Of a stretch of 64,000 nt of DNA, positions 1 through 8,291 are shown one piece after another. The translations under genes were made by a program, and so were the position numbers. The DNA is taken from assembly GCA_044235645.1 (NCBI GenBank), contig JBIIHQ010000004.1, positions 62,001 through 126,000 of the forward strand, read 5' to 3'. A model generated the notes under the pieces. That model saw only the letters and a program-made list of their open reading frames with translations, was not told where the DNA came from and ran no database searches. This DNA comes from OMIW01 sp044235645 (GTDB lineage Bacteria > Bdellovibrionota_C > UBA2361 > OMIW01). How positions within the stretch are numbered: position 1 is the first letter of the stretch; every line of letters begins with the position of its first letter.

Positions 1-84
1 AGCCGAATTTCGTGAGATCAGTTGGAGAGATTCCCATCGACGACTCTTTTAAACTGCTATGTACCACCTTTCAGTCGATCTTCG

Positions 85-912
85 CTACAAAGGGACCCCT
101 TCATACGTGTCGCCTTTCCTAACAATACGCAACGCCGAACACACGGGGTCGTGCTGAAACACGACTATCGCCTCGTGAGAGGCTGCATACGAGAGGAATG
201 CGAGCTTCTCGCCGAGAACCTTTGCTGCACACATGTCATATCCCATCGTGTATGCGGGATGAAGGTGGGCGGAGGTCGGAATAAGATCTGATGGAAAAAG
301 GAGCATCTTTCCCTCTGAGCGGACCTCGACCCACTGCATCCCATCAGTATGACCATCAACTCGATGAACAAATATTCCCGGATATACCTCCTGGATGCCG
401 TGATAGGTGATTGTTTTTGCAAGTGAGAGCACCTCAACGTTCTCTCGAAAGTAGCTTGCGCGCTCCTTGATATTTGGCGCTGTCGCGGTTGCTACGTTGG
501 CATGTTGGATATGAATGGTCGCCTGAGGCCACGTCGGTTCGATGACAGATGGGTCGGTCTTGCTCCATCTGCTGATGCCCCCGGCATGGTCAAAATGAAG
601 ATGGGTAAGGATAATATCGGTGGGAGAAACGAGCAGATCTGGATTTGGTTTATTGTCGATAGCGTAAATATTTCGCTCTTTCTCGCCCATCTTTTCCCCG
701 ATGCCGACATCAACAAGGAATACGCGATCGTCGACCTCGATCACGATGCTACGAGTCGCCAGAGGAATACGTCCTCGCTCGTCAGGTGGGATCTGTTTGC
801 TCCAGAGTGGACGAGGGACCGAGCCGAACATTGCTCCGCCATCGAGTCGAAACATCCCAAAGAGGAGTTCATGCACCTGAAAATGGCCGATAGTGATGGT
901 TAATGCCTCCAT
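85..912 (-). CDS. MBL-fold metallo-hydrolase
   Basis: A 275-residue metallo-beta-lactamase-fold hydrolase. The metal-binding motif THLHFDHAGG (H104, H106, D108, H109) is clear, and a later His lies in a GHTDG motif. No signal peptide is seen, so it is probably cytosolic. The open frame runs further upstream, but I chose the ATG at 912 because AGGAGG sits just before it and the longer N-terminus is Arg/His-rich and only mirrors the upstream gene in another frame. It overlaps the end of the enoyl-CoA hydratase gene by 13 bases, so the two are probably co-transcribed. The substrate is not readable from sequence; lactonase, glyoxalase II-like and thioesterase activities are all possible. Confidence 0.85.
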   Translation of the reverse strand: MEALTITIGHFQVHELLFGMFRLDGGAMFGSVPRPLWSKQIPPDERGRIPLATRSIVIEVDDRVFLVDVGIGEKMGEKERNIYAIDNKPNPDLLVSPTDIILTHLHFDHAGGISRWSKTDPSVIEPTWPQATIHIQHANVATATAPNIKERASYFRENVEVLSLAKTITYHGIQEVYPGIFVHRVDGHTDGMQWVEVRSEGKMLLFPSDLIPTSAHLHPAYTMGYDMCAAKVLGEKLAFLSYAASHEAIVVFQHDPVCSALRIVRKGDTYEGVPL

Positions 913-1676
913 GAGGGCCTCCTTTTTTCGAGAAAAGCTGTGATACCCTCGAGCGCATCTTCCCCACTCGCAAGTAGTCCGACCCGATCGGCAAGCGAGT
1001 CGAGCGATGAAAAAAACTCGTGATCGGAAGCGGTCCAAAGGGTTCGTTTCGCAGTGGCAAGCGCATCGCCAGAGAGGGTGGCAACTCGGCGGGCGATTGT
1101 TTCGACGGTTGTCTCGAGATCGCCGGTGGTGGTGACCCGAGAGATGAGACCGATAGCGAGAGCGCGATCTGCGGATATCCGGTCTCCGGTCAGAACCAGA
1201 TCCGCGAGAGCCTTCTGTCCTATGCATCGAGAAAGAGGGGCGATGATCATGAGGGGCGCGAGTCCTATCTGAATCTCGGGAAGGCCAAAGATGGCGTCAT
1301 CAGATGCAACTGCGATATCTGATGCGGCCACAAGCCCACATCCACCGGCGAGGGCGTAGCCCTGGACTTTAGTAATTATCGGTTTTGAGCAGTGGGCGAA
1401 TGCCCCAATCAGGCCACCGATAGCACCAAAAAAAGCCCTTCGCTCAGTGGTGGTAGTAAGCGCGGCAAGCTCTCGCAGGTCTGCCCCTGCGCAAAATGCT
1501 GAGCTCCCAGCCCCCGAAAGCACGATTGCCTTTATTGTGGTTGAGTCAGAGGCTTGGTTTATCTGCTCGGTTAGCGCTGCGGTAATCTGCCGATTGAGAG
1601 CGTTCTTTTCCTGAGGGCGGTTAATCGTCAGGTGCAGGATTCCTTCGTTCTCTAAGGTTATCAGGGAGTGTTTCAT
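900..1676 (-). CDS. Enoyl-CoA hydratase/isomerase family protein
   Basis: A 258-residue crotonase-fold protein. It has the oxyanion-hole segment with FCAGADLRE (near residues 58-66) and the AGGCGL turn (near residue 110), followed by the DIAVAS and FGLPEIQIGL helices typical of enoyl-CoA hydratases. Such enzymes act on acyl-CoA thioesters in fatty-acid or branched-chain amino-acid breakdown. The start at 1676 is preceded by GGAGAG; an upstream in-frame ATG is less well placed. The gene overlaps the MBL hydrolase downstream, which could act on the same CoA-linked product, but that is only inferred from position. The exact substrate class is unknown. Confidence 0.88.
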   Translation of the reverse strand: MKHSLITLENEGILHLTINRPQEKNALNRQITAALTEQINQASDSTTIKAIVLSGAGSSAFCAGADLRELAALTTTTERRAFFGAIGGLIGAFAHCSKPIITKVQGYALAGGCGLVAASDIAVASDDAIFGLPEIQIGLAPLMIIAPLSRCIGQKALADLVLTGDRISADRALAIGLISRVTTTGDLETTVETIARRVATLSGDALATAKRTLWTASDHEFFSSLDSLADRVGLLASGEDALEGITAFLEKRRPSWRH

Positions 1677-1727
1677 CGATTGTCTCTCCTTCATTGCTCG
1701 GCACATAATTGTCTTTGTCGCCGGTTG

Positions 1728-2432
1728 TTACCGAGGCCCGTTCTGCCCCCTCGGAGGTCTTAAGTGTTGCCAGATACCCTTTTGCGCTCGCCGAGCTCGC
1801 TCTGCATGCTCTGTAAATGATTTCGCGTGTCTGGTGTTCGGTTTGATCGACAGTGGTGCAGCAAACCCATCAACTATCATCTGCTCATTGAGCATGGTGC
1901 CATCACTCCGAATAAGATAAGCAAGAAGACGCCCATACTTATCCCTTTTAACCTCATCGTATATCACCGAGACTTGAGAGCCTCGGGGAAGAAGCGAATC
2001 GAGGTGGCGAGTCGCCGCTTTTCCTAAGGAGAGTATCGTTTTAATAGGCACTCGATACTCTTCAGCTTGGCGATGAGCGCGCTGATTTTCCCGCGATTCG
2101 GGGGTGTCGATTCCGATAAGCCGCACTGATTCCTTCCCATAAGGAAATTTGAGATGCACGGTATCTCCATCAACAACTGACAGGAGGGGGACCGATTTCA
2201 GGTCTTGGGCGTAAGCGTGATTCTCGGAGGGAACGGAATGAAGAGGTTGAGAGGACTTATGAGGGACGAATCCAAAGGCGGACGCGATGACGGCTGCGGC
2301 GATGAGGAGCCGACGGGTTGATCGCGGGAGTCCCCTGAAAAGGGTATCATGGGGGTCAAAAGTACGGCGGCGTGGTCGGCTCATACGGCGGGTGTCTTCG
2401 ATAAAAGGCGCGCGCAACGGGATTGGTGACAT
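1728..2432 (-). CDS. Secreted or membrane-anchored SNase-like nuclease
   Basis: A 234-residue protein with a basic N-terminus, one hydrophobic segment (about residues 42-57) and a staphylococcal-nuclease (thermonuclease) domain. Recognisable SNase elements are VVDGDTVHL, VRLIGIDTPE (the Arg and Glu of the active site) and DKYGRLLAY (the second active-site Arg). The fold cleaves DNA or RNA using Ca2+, probably outside the cytoplasmic membrane here. The start is uncertain: ATG 2432 has only a weak ribosome-binding site, and ATG 2384 would give 218 residues. It stands alone, 51 bases downstream of the hydratase start on the same strand. Confidence 0.85.
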   Translation of the reverse strand: MSPIPLRAPFIEDTRRMSRPRRRTFDPHDTLFRGLPRSTRRLLIAAAVIASAFGFVPHKSSQPLHSVPSENHAYAQDLKSVPLLSVVDGDTVHLKFPYGKESVRLIGIDTPESRENQRAHRQAEEYRVPIKTILSLGKAATRHLDSLLPRGSQVSVIYDEVKRDKYGRLLAYLIRSDGTMLNEQMIVDGFAAPLSIKPNTRHAKSFTEHAERARRAQKGIWQHLRPPRGQNGPR

Positions 2433-2541
2433 CTCACGAGATCATGGTATACCACCGTGAGGAGAGCAAGACGGAGAAGGCGAGGGCGGCGCGTGAGGTG
2501 AGTAACGCACAAAACGAGGGCCACGCAGAAAGGAAAATGAG

Positions 2542-2814
2542 ATGGCAAAAAACAATTCAGCAAAATCGACGACAGTAGTCGAATTGATGGCAGCAAAGGA
2601 GCCTGCAGCGCTCATTTCGCCGCTCAAGTTTGAGGAGGGGCAAGCATTGCTTCAAGAATTAGTCGCCGAGGTCGAGAGTGGTGATATCCCGCTCGATCAA
2701 GCCGTCCAGTCGTATGAAGTTGGGAGTCTCTTATTGAATCACCTCCGAGGCTTACTAAACCAGGCAGAAGAGAGGGTTCGTGTGTTGCGGCTTGATGGAA
2801 GTGAGGTTGTGTAA
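2542..2814 (+). CDS. xseB: Exodeoxyribonuclease VII small subunit
   Basis: A 90-residue protein. After a 25-residue N-terminal tail it matches the XseB helical hairpin: FEEGQALLQELVAEVESG, then PLDQAVQSYEVG, then the coil ending NQAEERVRVL. XseB partners XseA to degrade single-stranded DNA into oligonucleotides. No xseA is present in the window. A GAAAGGAAAATGAG leader places the ribosome-binding site well. Its promoter must lie in the 110 bases between it and the divergent nuclease gene. Confidence 0.85.
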   Translation: MAKNNSAKSTTVVELMAAKEPAALISPLKFEEGQALLQELVAEVESGDIPLDQAVQSYEVGSLLLNHLRGLLNQAEERVRVLRLDGSEVV

Positions 2815-2848
2815 AAAACGGGAAGGGTGCGCAAGGCAGGCCTTCCCG
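2813..2848 (-). terminator. Intrinsic terminator for the gene at 2878-3189
   Basis: CGGGAAGG (2819-2826) pairs with CCTTCCCG (2841-2848). Read leftward the stem is followed by six T residues (2813-2818), so it ends the minus-strand gene that stops at 2878. The T-run sits at the very end of xseB. Confidence 0.7.
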
Positions 2849-2877
2849 ATTAGAAAACCGTGGTGGATTGTGAGCCG

Positions 2878-3189
2878 TCATTCGTAAACGGTGGGTTCGG
2901 CATCCTCAGATTTGTCCATCTGGGGGGCAACGCCCACAGAAAAACTGAACCGACCCATTGGTCCGGCGAGGAAGGCCTTATGGATAAAGCCTGCTCGACT
3001 TAAACTCACATTACCTCCTACGTCGATCGGGGATGCTGAGGCAGCCGTCTTGACCTCGATAGGGATGGTCAGGAGTGGGCCTTTCACCGTAATGAGGCGG
3101 ACCTCTTCTCCGTTGCTGAAGGAACGCGTTGTTTCCACTGTCGGAAGCGAACGAATGACCTGCTCCAGATCAAATGTAAACCGTTTCAT
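2878..3189 (-). CDS. Hypothetical protein
   Basis: A 103-residue soluble protein I do not recognise. It begins with a short acidic and aromatic helix (KRFTFDLEQVI) and then looks beta-rich, with alternating strands such as GEEVRLITVKG and LLTIPIEVKT. The C-terminal tail is acidic. The start at 3189 follows AAGG; an in-frame ATG at 3318 would add 43 residues of lower quality. It has its own terminator just downstream (2813-2848), which supports it being a real transcript. Confidence 0.55.
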   Translation of the reverse strand: MKRFTFDLEQVIRSLPTVETTRSFSNGEEVRLITVKGPLLTIPIEVKTAASASPIDVGGNVSLSRAGFIHKAFLAGPMGRFSFSVGVAPQMDKSEDAEPTVYE

Positions 3190-3435
3190 TTCTGAACCTT
3201 TAGGGGTGCGCCATCCTAGAAAACCGCTCGAAACTTTGCAACAGTCCTTTCCGAGGTTGAGTCCAGGGCTCGCTATCTGACCTGCTGTGGTGGCGCGACT
3301 ATTCTTGAGTGCCGGCATCGAAAAGATGCCTTTTTGTTCTGAGTGGATTTGGGGTGGTACTGGAGAGGGGTGAGAGAACTAATACGGATTAAAGGGGCGG
3401 GTATATATCAGCTAAAAAACACCAGGTGATGACTG

Positions 3436-3840
3436 TCACCAACTCCGCCAAGAAACTCCAACATACGCCGCCAGAAAGCCGACTCCCAGCAACAGCCACC
3501 AGAGCAAGTCGCTCGCTTTCTCGTCCACCGTGTCATCGCCCGAGGTTGTTGCTTGCCTTGCTTGGCGGTAGGCAAATGGGAGGAGCCCCCCGAGAACAAG
3601 CCAAAGGACCATTTTGATGATAGCCCATGCGGGGAATGAGAGGCCATTCTTCGCCAGGAGGCCAAATCCTGACACGAGAAGAATAACAAGGCCCACCCCA
3701 TGTATTATGGCTGCTTTTTTTCGCCATCGGTTTTTCTCCTTACCGATGCCGTTTGCCGCTGTCATCAGAACGCCACCGAGGACCGCAAAAAGGGAGAGCG
3801 CTGCGGCGAGATGGAGAATTTTGTAAAAAGTGATGGACAT
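3436..3840 (-). CDS. Small integral membrane protein, four predicted helices
   Basis: A 134-residue protein with four hydrophobic stretches at about residues 7-29, 43-62, 70-88 and 112-130. It has a positive cytoplasmic loop (KEKNRWRKK) and a small charged loop (SGDDTVDEK). A His-Gly pair inside helix 2 and the overall layout recall small CopD/SirB-like or haem-associated membrane proteins, but no family motif is decisive. It sits beside tRNA-Cys on the same strand. Function unknown. Confidence 0.65.
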   Translation of the reverse strand: MSITFYKILHLAAALSLFAVLGGVLMTAANGIGKEKNRWRKKAAIIHGVGLVILLVSGFGLLAKNGLSFPAWAIIKMVLWLVLGGLLPFAYRQARQATTSGDDTVDEKASDLLWWLLLGVGFLAAYVGVSWRSW

Positions 3841-3928
3841 GTGCGGAGTTTCTGATTCTTCTCAAATCGCCTCACCCAGTGTACGAACGATCGAGAAATG
3901 AGGCCGAATTCGAGGGCTACGAGAAGAA

Positions 3929-4001
3929 AGGCCCGAGCCGGATTCGAACCGGCGATCGCGGTTTTGCAAACCGCTGCCTTAGCCAACTTGGCTATCGGGC
4001 C
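3929..4001 (-). tRNA. tRNA-Cys (anticodon GCA)
   Basis: The reverse complement folds as a cloverleaf. The acceptor pair is GGCCCGA/TCGGGCC, the anticodon arm is GCGGT-TTGCAAA-ACCGC with anticodon GCA, and the T arm is GCCGG-TTCGAAT-CCGGC. The discriminator base is U, as is usual for tRNA-Cys. The 3' CCA is not encoded. Confidence 0.95.
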
Positions 4002-4215
4002 AATTTAGTAGCTTGTATACCCGGTTTAATCCATCATTTCAAGGGGGGCGGATGGTTAAGGGTTGAGCTTTAGTCGGATAGATTGGTACAGTAGGGGACT
4101 AATTCAGCCCCTGATGCCTGGCCCTTGTGCGAGATTGCTCGAAGACAGAAAGGTCGGCGAGGTGGTTGTGATCCTCTTATCTTTATTTTCCCAGCGTTAG
4201 GCTTGAGGTGTCTTC

Positions 4216-4551
4216 ATGGCGTATGTCATTACTTCCAAGTGCATCGGAACCAAGGATCGGTCATGTGTTGAGGTGTGTCCTGTCGATTGCTTTTATAATC
4301 TGAGCGACCCATCACTCAACGATAAATATGATCGAAAAGCCAAGAGCGATGAAGATCCAGGCATGCTGGTCATCAACCCTGACGAGTGTATCAACTGTGG
4401 TGCCTGCGAAACCGAGTGTCCGGTGGAGGCAATCTATGAAGATACCGGGGTGCCCGCCGATATGAAGGAGTTCATTCAGCTTAACGCAGATGCCGTGGCC
4501 GGACTCTCGGATAGTCAGCTTGATGCGATGCGGGTAACCGCTAAAGGGTAG
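4216..4551 (+). CDS. fdxA: 7Fe ferredoxin ([3Fe-4S][4Fe-4S])
   Basis: A 111-residue electron carrier. The N-terminal half has C9, C17 and C21 (SKCIGTKDRSCVEVCPVDCF), and the second cluster motif is CINCGACETECP, the standard FdxA pattern. The C-terminal helical extension is usual for this group. It passes low-potential electrons between cytoplasmic oxidoreductases; the partner is not shown. GAGGTG precedes the start, and a hairpin terminator overlaps its end (4550-4573), so it is monocistronic. Confidence 0.93.
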   Translation: MAYVITSKCIGTKDRSCVEVCPVDCFYNLSDPSLNDKYDRKAKSDEDPGMLVINPDECINCGACETECPVEAIYEDTGVPADMKEFIQLNADAVAGLSDSQLDAMRVTAKG

Positions 4552-4573
4552 GAGGAGCACTGCCTCCTTTATT
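4550..4573 (+). terminator. Intrinsic terminator after fdxA
   Basis: AGGAGG (4550-4555) pairs with CCTCCT (4563-4568), followed by TTATT. It begins at the ferredoxin stop codon and runs into the duplicated permease fragment. Confidence 0.6.
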
Positions 4574-4850
4574 CATGACGGAGTGCTTCGAGTGGCTCTA
4601 TCCGAGCAGCGCGAATGGCGAAGCACTCCGAATACAACCCCGATGAGGAGTGATGTCCCGAATGCTGGGGCAATGATCCACTATTGGGGGGATTAGATCG
4701 AACCGTTTAAAGAAGGATGAGACCCCCCTCCGACCCCAGAGGCAAGGGCGACACCAACGCATCCCCCCAGCACCGAAAGCATGACCGCTTCGAGGAGAAA
4801 CTGACCCACAATTTTTCCTTTGGTCCCGCCAACGCCCGTTTCGCGTTATG
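4569..4850 (-). pseudogene. Truncated second copy of a MacB-type ABC permease 3' end
   Basis: Bases 4570-4812 match 12079-12323, the end of the ABC permease gene at 12078-13286, at more than nine bases in ten by eye. The match begins at the stop codon (TAA here, TAG there). The reading frame is broken by small indels, for example two missing bases near 4620. Just inside the matching block the protein is still recognisable but diverged (GVGGTKGKIVG versus AVGATKRDIVG), and beyond about 4850 similarity stops. This is a relic of a paralogous permease gene or a partial duplication, not a working gene. Confidence 0.85.
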
Positions 4851-4989
4851 CCGTATGAGAGAAGGATATTAAAGAGGGGCCGTTCTTTAAGGACCTTTGG
4901 GTGTTGATGCAGGCTCTTCCCTGGGAGGGATATCTTGAGGAGGCGTGCGTTGAGTCCCTCAAAGACCTCTTGACCGCCTACCATTCATT

Positions 4990-6521
4990 CCCCCTTTCTC
5001 ATAATTCTGAGGTCCCTTGTTCGATTCAAGGCGTGGGCACCAATCGTAAGTCTGGTTTGCCGCGTTGTGACTGATGGTGCAGGACGCCCGGGCAGTCGCC
5101 TCCAACATGCCGTCCGCCAAGACTCTGTTTCCATCTTACACGAGGAATTGTTTGGAGCGAGTTACGGTTACATCACTCCCAAGCCGATTTGGTAAAACAG
5201 ACCTTTTGAAGCGCTGGTAGGGTGAAGTAAGGTGTTGCTGAATCGGGCGGCTACAAAAAAATAAATATCAATCCGATATCAAAATACCTACACCGTAAGG
5301 GATCTGTAGTCCTTCATGATTGACGAACTCCAAAGGGCGCTACGCGCGAGCGCATCGCCGAATCAGACTCATGAGGAACATGCTGCCTGGGAAGGGGCCG
5401 TTTTGGTGTTGTGGAATGTCTTATCCCGTCGAGGACGAAAGGGGCAGATATATTCTGAGTTCGCTATATCGCGCTTATAGGTGGATCGGTTGCGGTAAGG
5501 AACCTTACCATGGGTCGCTTAATACTAGGGATGGTATGCAACGAGGCTCTCCCGTGACTTGAGTTTTATCTTGGTCGAAATTGACCCGTAATAAACCCCT
5601 TCGGTGAGTCCAGCTATCTCGAGAGGGGATTTTATGCTATTTCAGCCCTCCCTACAGAGGGATCAGAGGCGAGTTTCTTGAGTATATCATCACGCTCCTT
5701 CTCTCGTCCGTTCTTTTCCGTTCGCTCAGCTTACTGTCTGACTGTGTGCTTCGGAGGAGGTTGCTCTGATGCGTTATGTGAAGCAGGGTCATTAACAGCG
5801 ACCTTGGCGAGCCGGCGCTCCCCCTTTTGACCATACACCTGTCGGTCAACCCATTCGATACGAGAGTTGAGTTTTTCTTGGGTCACTTAAAGGGCGGTAA
5901 TCCCTTCGGAGAGGATTCCGTTCTGCGCTCATAGACACTCAATCTCCGCCCGTAATCCCCGACCTTAGCAGCAGTATCAAAAACAATGGTGGTATCGTTT
6001 GTTCCGTAACCGATTGAACGATCGAATACCACCCGAGAAAACTAAAATAAAGATCCCGGAAAGCCGACAAAATAGGGTCCGTTAGGAGCAAGAAGTCGGA
6101 ATGACTGAGCTCATTATTGGGTGGTGTATATTTCTCGCGCTCCAGGCGCTTGGCAATTGCAACCCAGCCCGTTCGATCCCAAAAAAGGACTAAGCAAGAT
6201 CACGGTGACGGTTCAATAATAAAAACAAAGTAACTACTCGGCGGATCTACCGGAAACTCTCGCTTAACGATAACAAGAGGATCTACAGCTCCGGAGCGCA
6301 CATCGATACACTCTCGATAAGAGAACAACTAAGTTGAATCGACGCAAATATTCAACCATTCTTATCCCTTGAATTTTTATCGTCGTACAATAAGAAGTTG
6401 TATCTCAACTAGATAGACGACGTTTAAAGGTGGTGGCTACTTCTGCACCCAAAACGAGATGGGGTTTTGATTGTCGTTGTTCAGTGGCGAGGGGAACACG
6501 CCATTGAGAAAAGTGCAAATC
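4990..6521. other. Long stretch without a convincing gene
   Basis: About 1.5 kb with only short open frames (80 codons at 5320, 65 codons near 5650-5849) that lack good ribosome-binding sites or recognisable sequence. Stop codons are frequent in all frames and the base composition is more AT-rich than the neighbours, especially 5980-6420. I see no tRNA, rRNA or CRISPR pattern. It most likely holds decayed DNA plus the far-upstream region of the ammonium transporter gene. Confidence 0.5.
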
Positions 6522-6537
6522 CGGCACAATCCACGCA
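6522..6537 (+). promoter_or_regulatory. Candidate sigma-54 (-24/-12) promoter for amt
   Basis: CGGCACAATCCACGCA fits the TGGCAC-N5-TTGCA consensus at GGCAC and GCA, with the correct GG-to-GC spacing. It lies about 175 bases before the ammonium transporter start. Ammonium transporters are classically under NtrC/RpoN control, and rpoN is in this same window. Confidence 0.45.
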
Positions 6538-6711
6538 TGCTGAAAACTGGCGCGCATCCCATTGGCCGGATCGCCACCGAATTGACGGGAAGAATCTATT
6601 AAATCAATCAGGCTCGAAAAAAATGGCTACGGCCCAGAAGAATTCTTTTGTATATTATTCCGAAACGTGACCCCCAGCGGGTGAAGTTGTGCTTTAAAAG
6701 GGAGACACACT

Positions 6712-8037
6712 TTGAGGCTCATTTCAAGACTTTCGCTCATTTCTGCAACATTGATTGCAACCCTTGCCAGCCTCTCGGCATTTGCCGAGGAAGCGGCACT
6801 GGCTACCTCGACAGCAACGGCCCCACCTGTCGTAAATCCTGGTGATTCGGCCTGGATGATGATCAGTACCGCGCTGGTATTATTTATGACTCCGGGCCTT
6901 GCATTCTTCTATGGTGGAATGGTGCGCACCAAGAACGTCGTTGCTACTTTGATGCAATCGCTTATTGCACTCCCGGTCATCTCTTTGGTCTGGTTCATTG
7001 TGGGCTACTCGCTTGCCTTTGGACCCACTCATGGAGGTTGGATCGGTGGATTTGATTGGGCCTTCCTGAATGGCGTGGGCGGAGCTCCGAATGCTGACTA
7101 TGCGGGTACAATTCCTCATGACCTCTTCATGACCTTCCAGTGCATGTTTGCAGTCATCACTCCGGCTTTAATTTCGGGCGCGTTCGCAGAACGCATGAAA
7201 TTCAAGGCTTATCTTTTGTTCATCGTGCTCTGGTCCGTGCTAGTCTACTCGCCACTGGCTCATTGGGTGTGGGGAGTTGGCGGGATGTTGCGCACGCAGG
7301 GAGCATTGGATTTCGCCGGTGGATTGGTGGTTCACCTGTCCGCTGGTTCCTCCGCTCTTGCGGCAGCCCTCGCTATTGGGCCGAGGGTTGATTTCAAGAA
7401 GGTGACGACAACTCCTGCCAACATGGCTCTGGTGGTTCTTGGGACGGGCATGCTGTGGTTTGGTTGGTTTGGTTTCAATGCTGGATCAGCAGTAGGCTCC
7501 AATGAGCTGGCTTCGGTAGTCTTCACGAATTCCCACTTTGCAACGGCTGCCGCAGCGACGGTCTGGATGGTCCTTGAGTGGCACCATAGAGGAAAGCCCA
7601 GTGTGATGGGTGTGTGTATTGCCATGGTCGTGGGACTCATTGCCATCACGCCTGCCGGCGGTTTTGTCACCATCAATTCCTCGCTGTTGATCGGCGCTCT
7701 TGCCGGGGCTGCTTCGTATATCGTAGCGACCCTTCGTTCCCGGTCCTCAGTAGACGATACTCTCGACGTGTTCGCGTGCCACGGAGTTGCTGGAACGCTG
7801 GGAGTATTGATGACCGGCGTTTGCGCCAGCAAGGCTGTTAACGCGGCGGGCGCGGATGGCGGCGTGGCCCTGTTTCTGATCCAGCTGAAGGCGGCGGGTA
7901 TCGTGGCAGTATTCTGTTTCGCCATGACCTTCGCGATCATCAAGGTGATCAACCTGCTGGTGGGGGTCAGGCCCTCCGAGGAAGAAGAAACTGAGGGGCT
8001 GGACAGCACCCAGCACGGGGAAGCTCTTTCAGGCTGA
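6712..8037 (+). CDS. amt: Ammonium transporter
   Basis: A 441-residue Amt/MEP/Rh channel. A cleavable signal peptide (about residues 1-25, ending SAFAEE) precedes the usual eleven-helix core that starts near GDSAWMMISTALVLFMTPGLA. The twin pore histidines are present in VVHLSAG (about residue 206) and in ACHGVAG (about residue 356). The TTG start follows GGGAGA. The protein imports ammonium across the inner membrane, and a PII protein (GlnK) usually gates it, but no glnK is adjacent. A strong terminator follows. Flanked by gene-poor DNA on both sides, it is probably a single-gene unit. Confidence 0.93.
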   Translation: MRLISRLSLISATLIATLASLSAFAEEAALATSTATAPPVVNPGDSAWMMISTALVLFMTPGLAFFYGGMVRTKNVVATLMQSLIALPVISLVWFIVGYSLAFGPTHGGWIGGFDWAFLNGVGGAPNADYAGTIPHDLFMTFQCMFAVITPALISGAFAERMKFKAYLLFIVLWSVLVYSPLAHWVWGVGGMLRTQGALDFAGGLVVHLSAGSSALAAALAIGPRVDFKKVTTTPANMALVVLGTGMLWFGWFGFNAGSAVGSNELASVVFTNSHFATAAAATVWMVLEWHHRGKPSVMGVCIAMVVGLIAITPAGGFVTINSSLLIGALAGAASYIVATLRSRSSVDDTLDVFACHGVAGTLGVLMTGVCASKAVNAAGADGGVALFLIQLKAAGIVAVFCFAMTFAIIKVINLLVGVRPSEEEETEGLDSTQHGEALSG

Positions 8038-8069
8038 GAAGTTTTTTAAATATGACATTCTTTGCATCG

Positions 8070-8117
8070 AACCCCAAATGGCATCGGAATCTTTCCAGTG
8101 TTGTTTGGGGTTTTTTA
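8070..8117 (+). terminator. Intrinsic terminator after amt
   Basis: AACCCCAAA (8070-8078) pairs with TTTGGGGTT (8104-8112), followed by a T-rich tract. It lies 33 bases after the amt stop. Confidence 0.85.
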
Positions 8118-8247
8118 TTTTGACCGCCCATCCACTCCAGCACCCTGGAGCGAGGGGTTCCCCATGCTCTGGCGCACCGTTCTTCCATCGGCGCGCTCAA
8201 AACTGAGGAAGCCCCAAATTGCTTCGTCTTTGAGCCAAAGAGATTGG

Positions 8248-8277
8248 GGAACGACGCATGCTACGATGCGCCGTTCC
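8248..8277. repeat. Strong hairpin between convergent genes
   Basis: GGAACG-A-CGCAT pairs with ATGCG-C-CGTTCC around a six-base loop. Only three T residues follow on the plus strand, so it is a weak terminator at best. It lies 15 bases beyond the stop of the minus-strand gene at 8292. Confidence 0.5.
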
Positions 8278-8291
8278 TTTGGTGCGACCTC

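Noticed and set aside
85..1227. 380-residue version of the MBL hydrolase
   Set aside because: The extra 105 N-terminal residues overlap the hydratase gene in another frame, and an AGGAGG site marks the start at 912.
5320..5849. Frames of 80 and 65 codons in the gene-poor stretch
   Set aside because: No ribosome-binding site, no similarity and stop-rich surroundings.
7332..8009. 225-codon minus-strand frame
   Set aside because: It is the shadow of the ammonium transporter gene and has no family resemblance.
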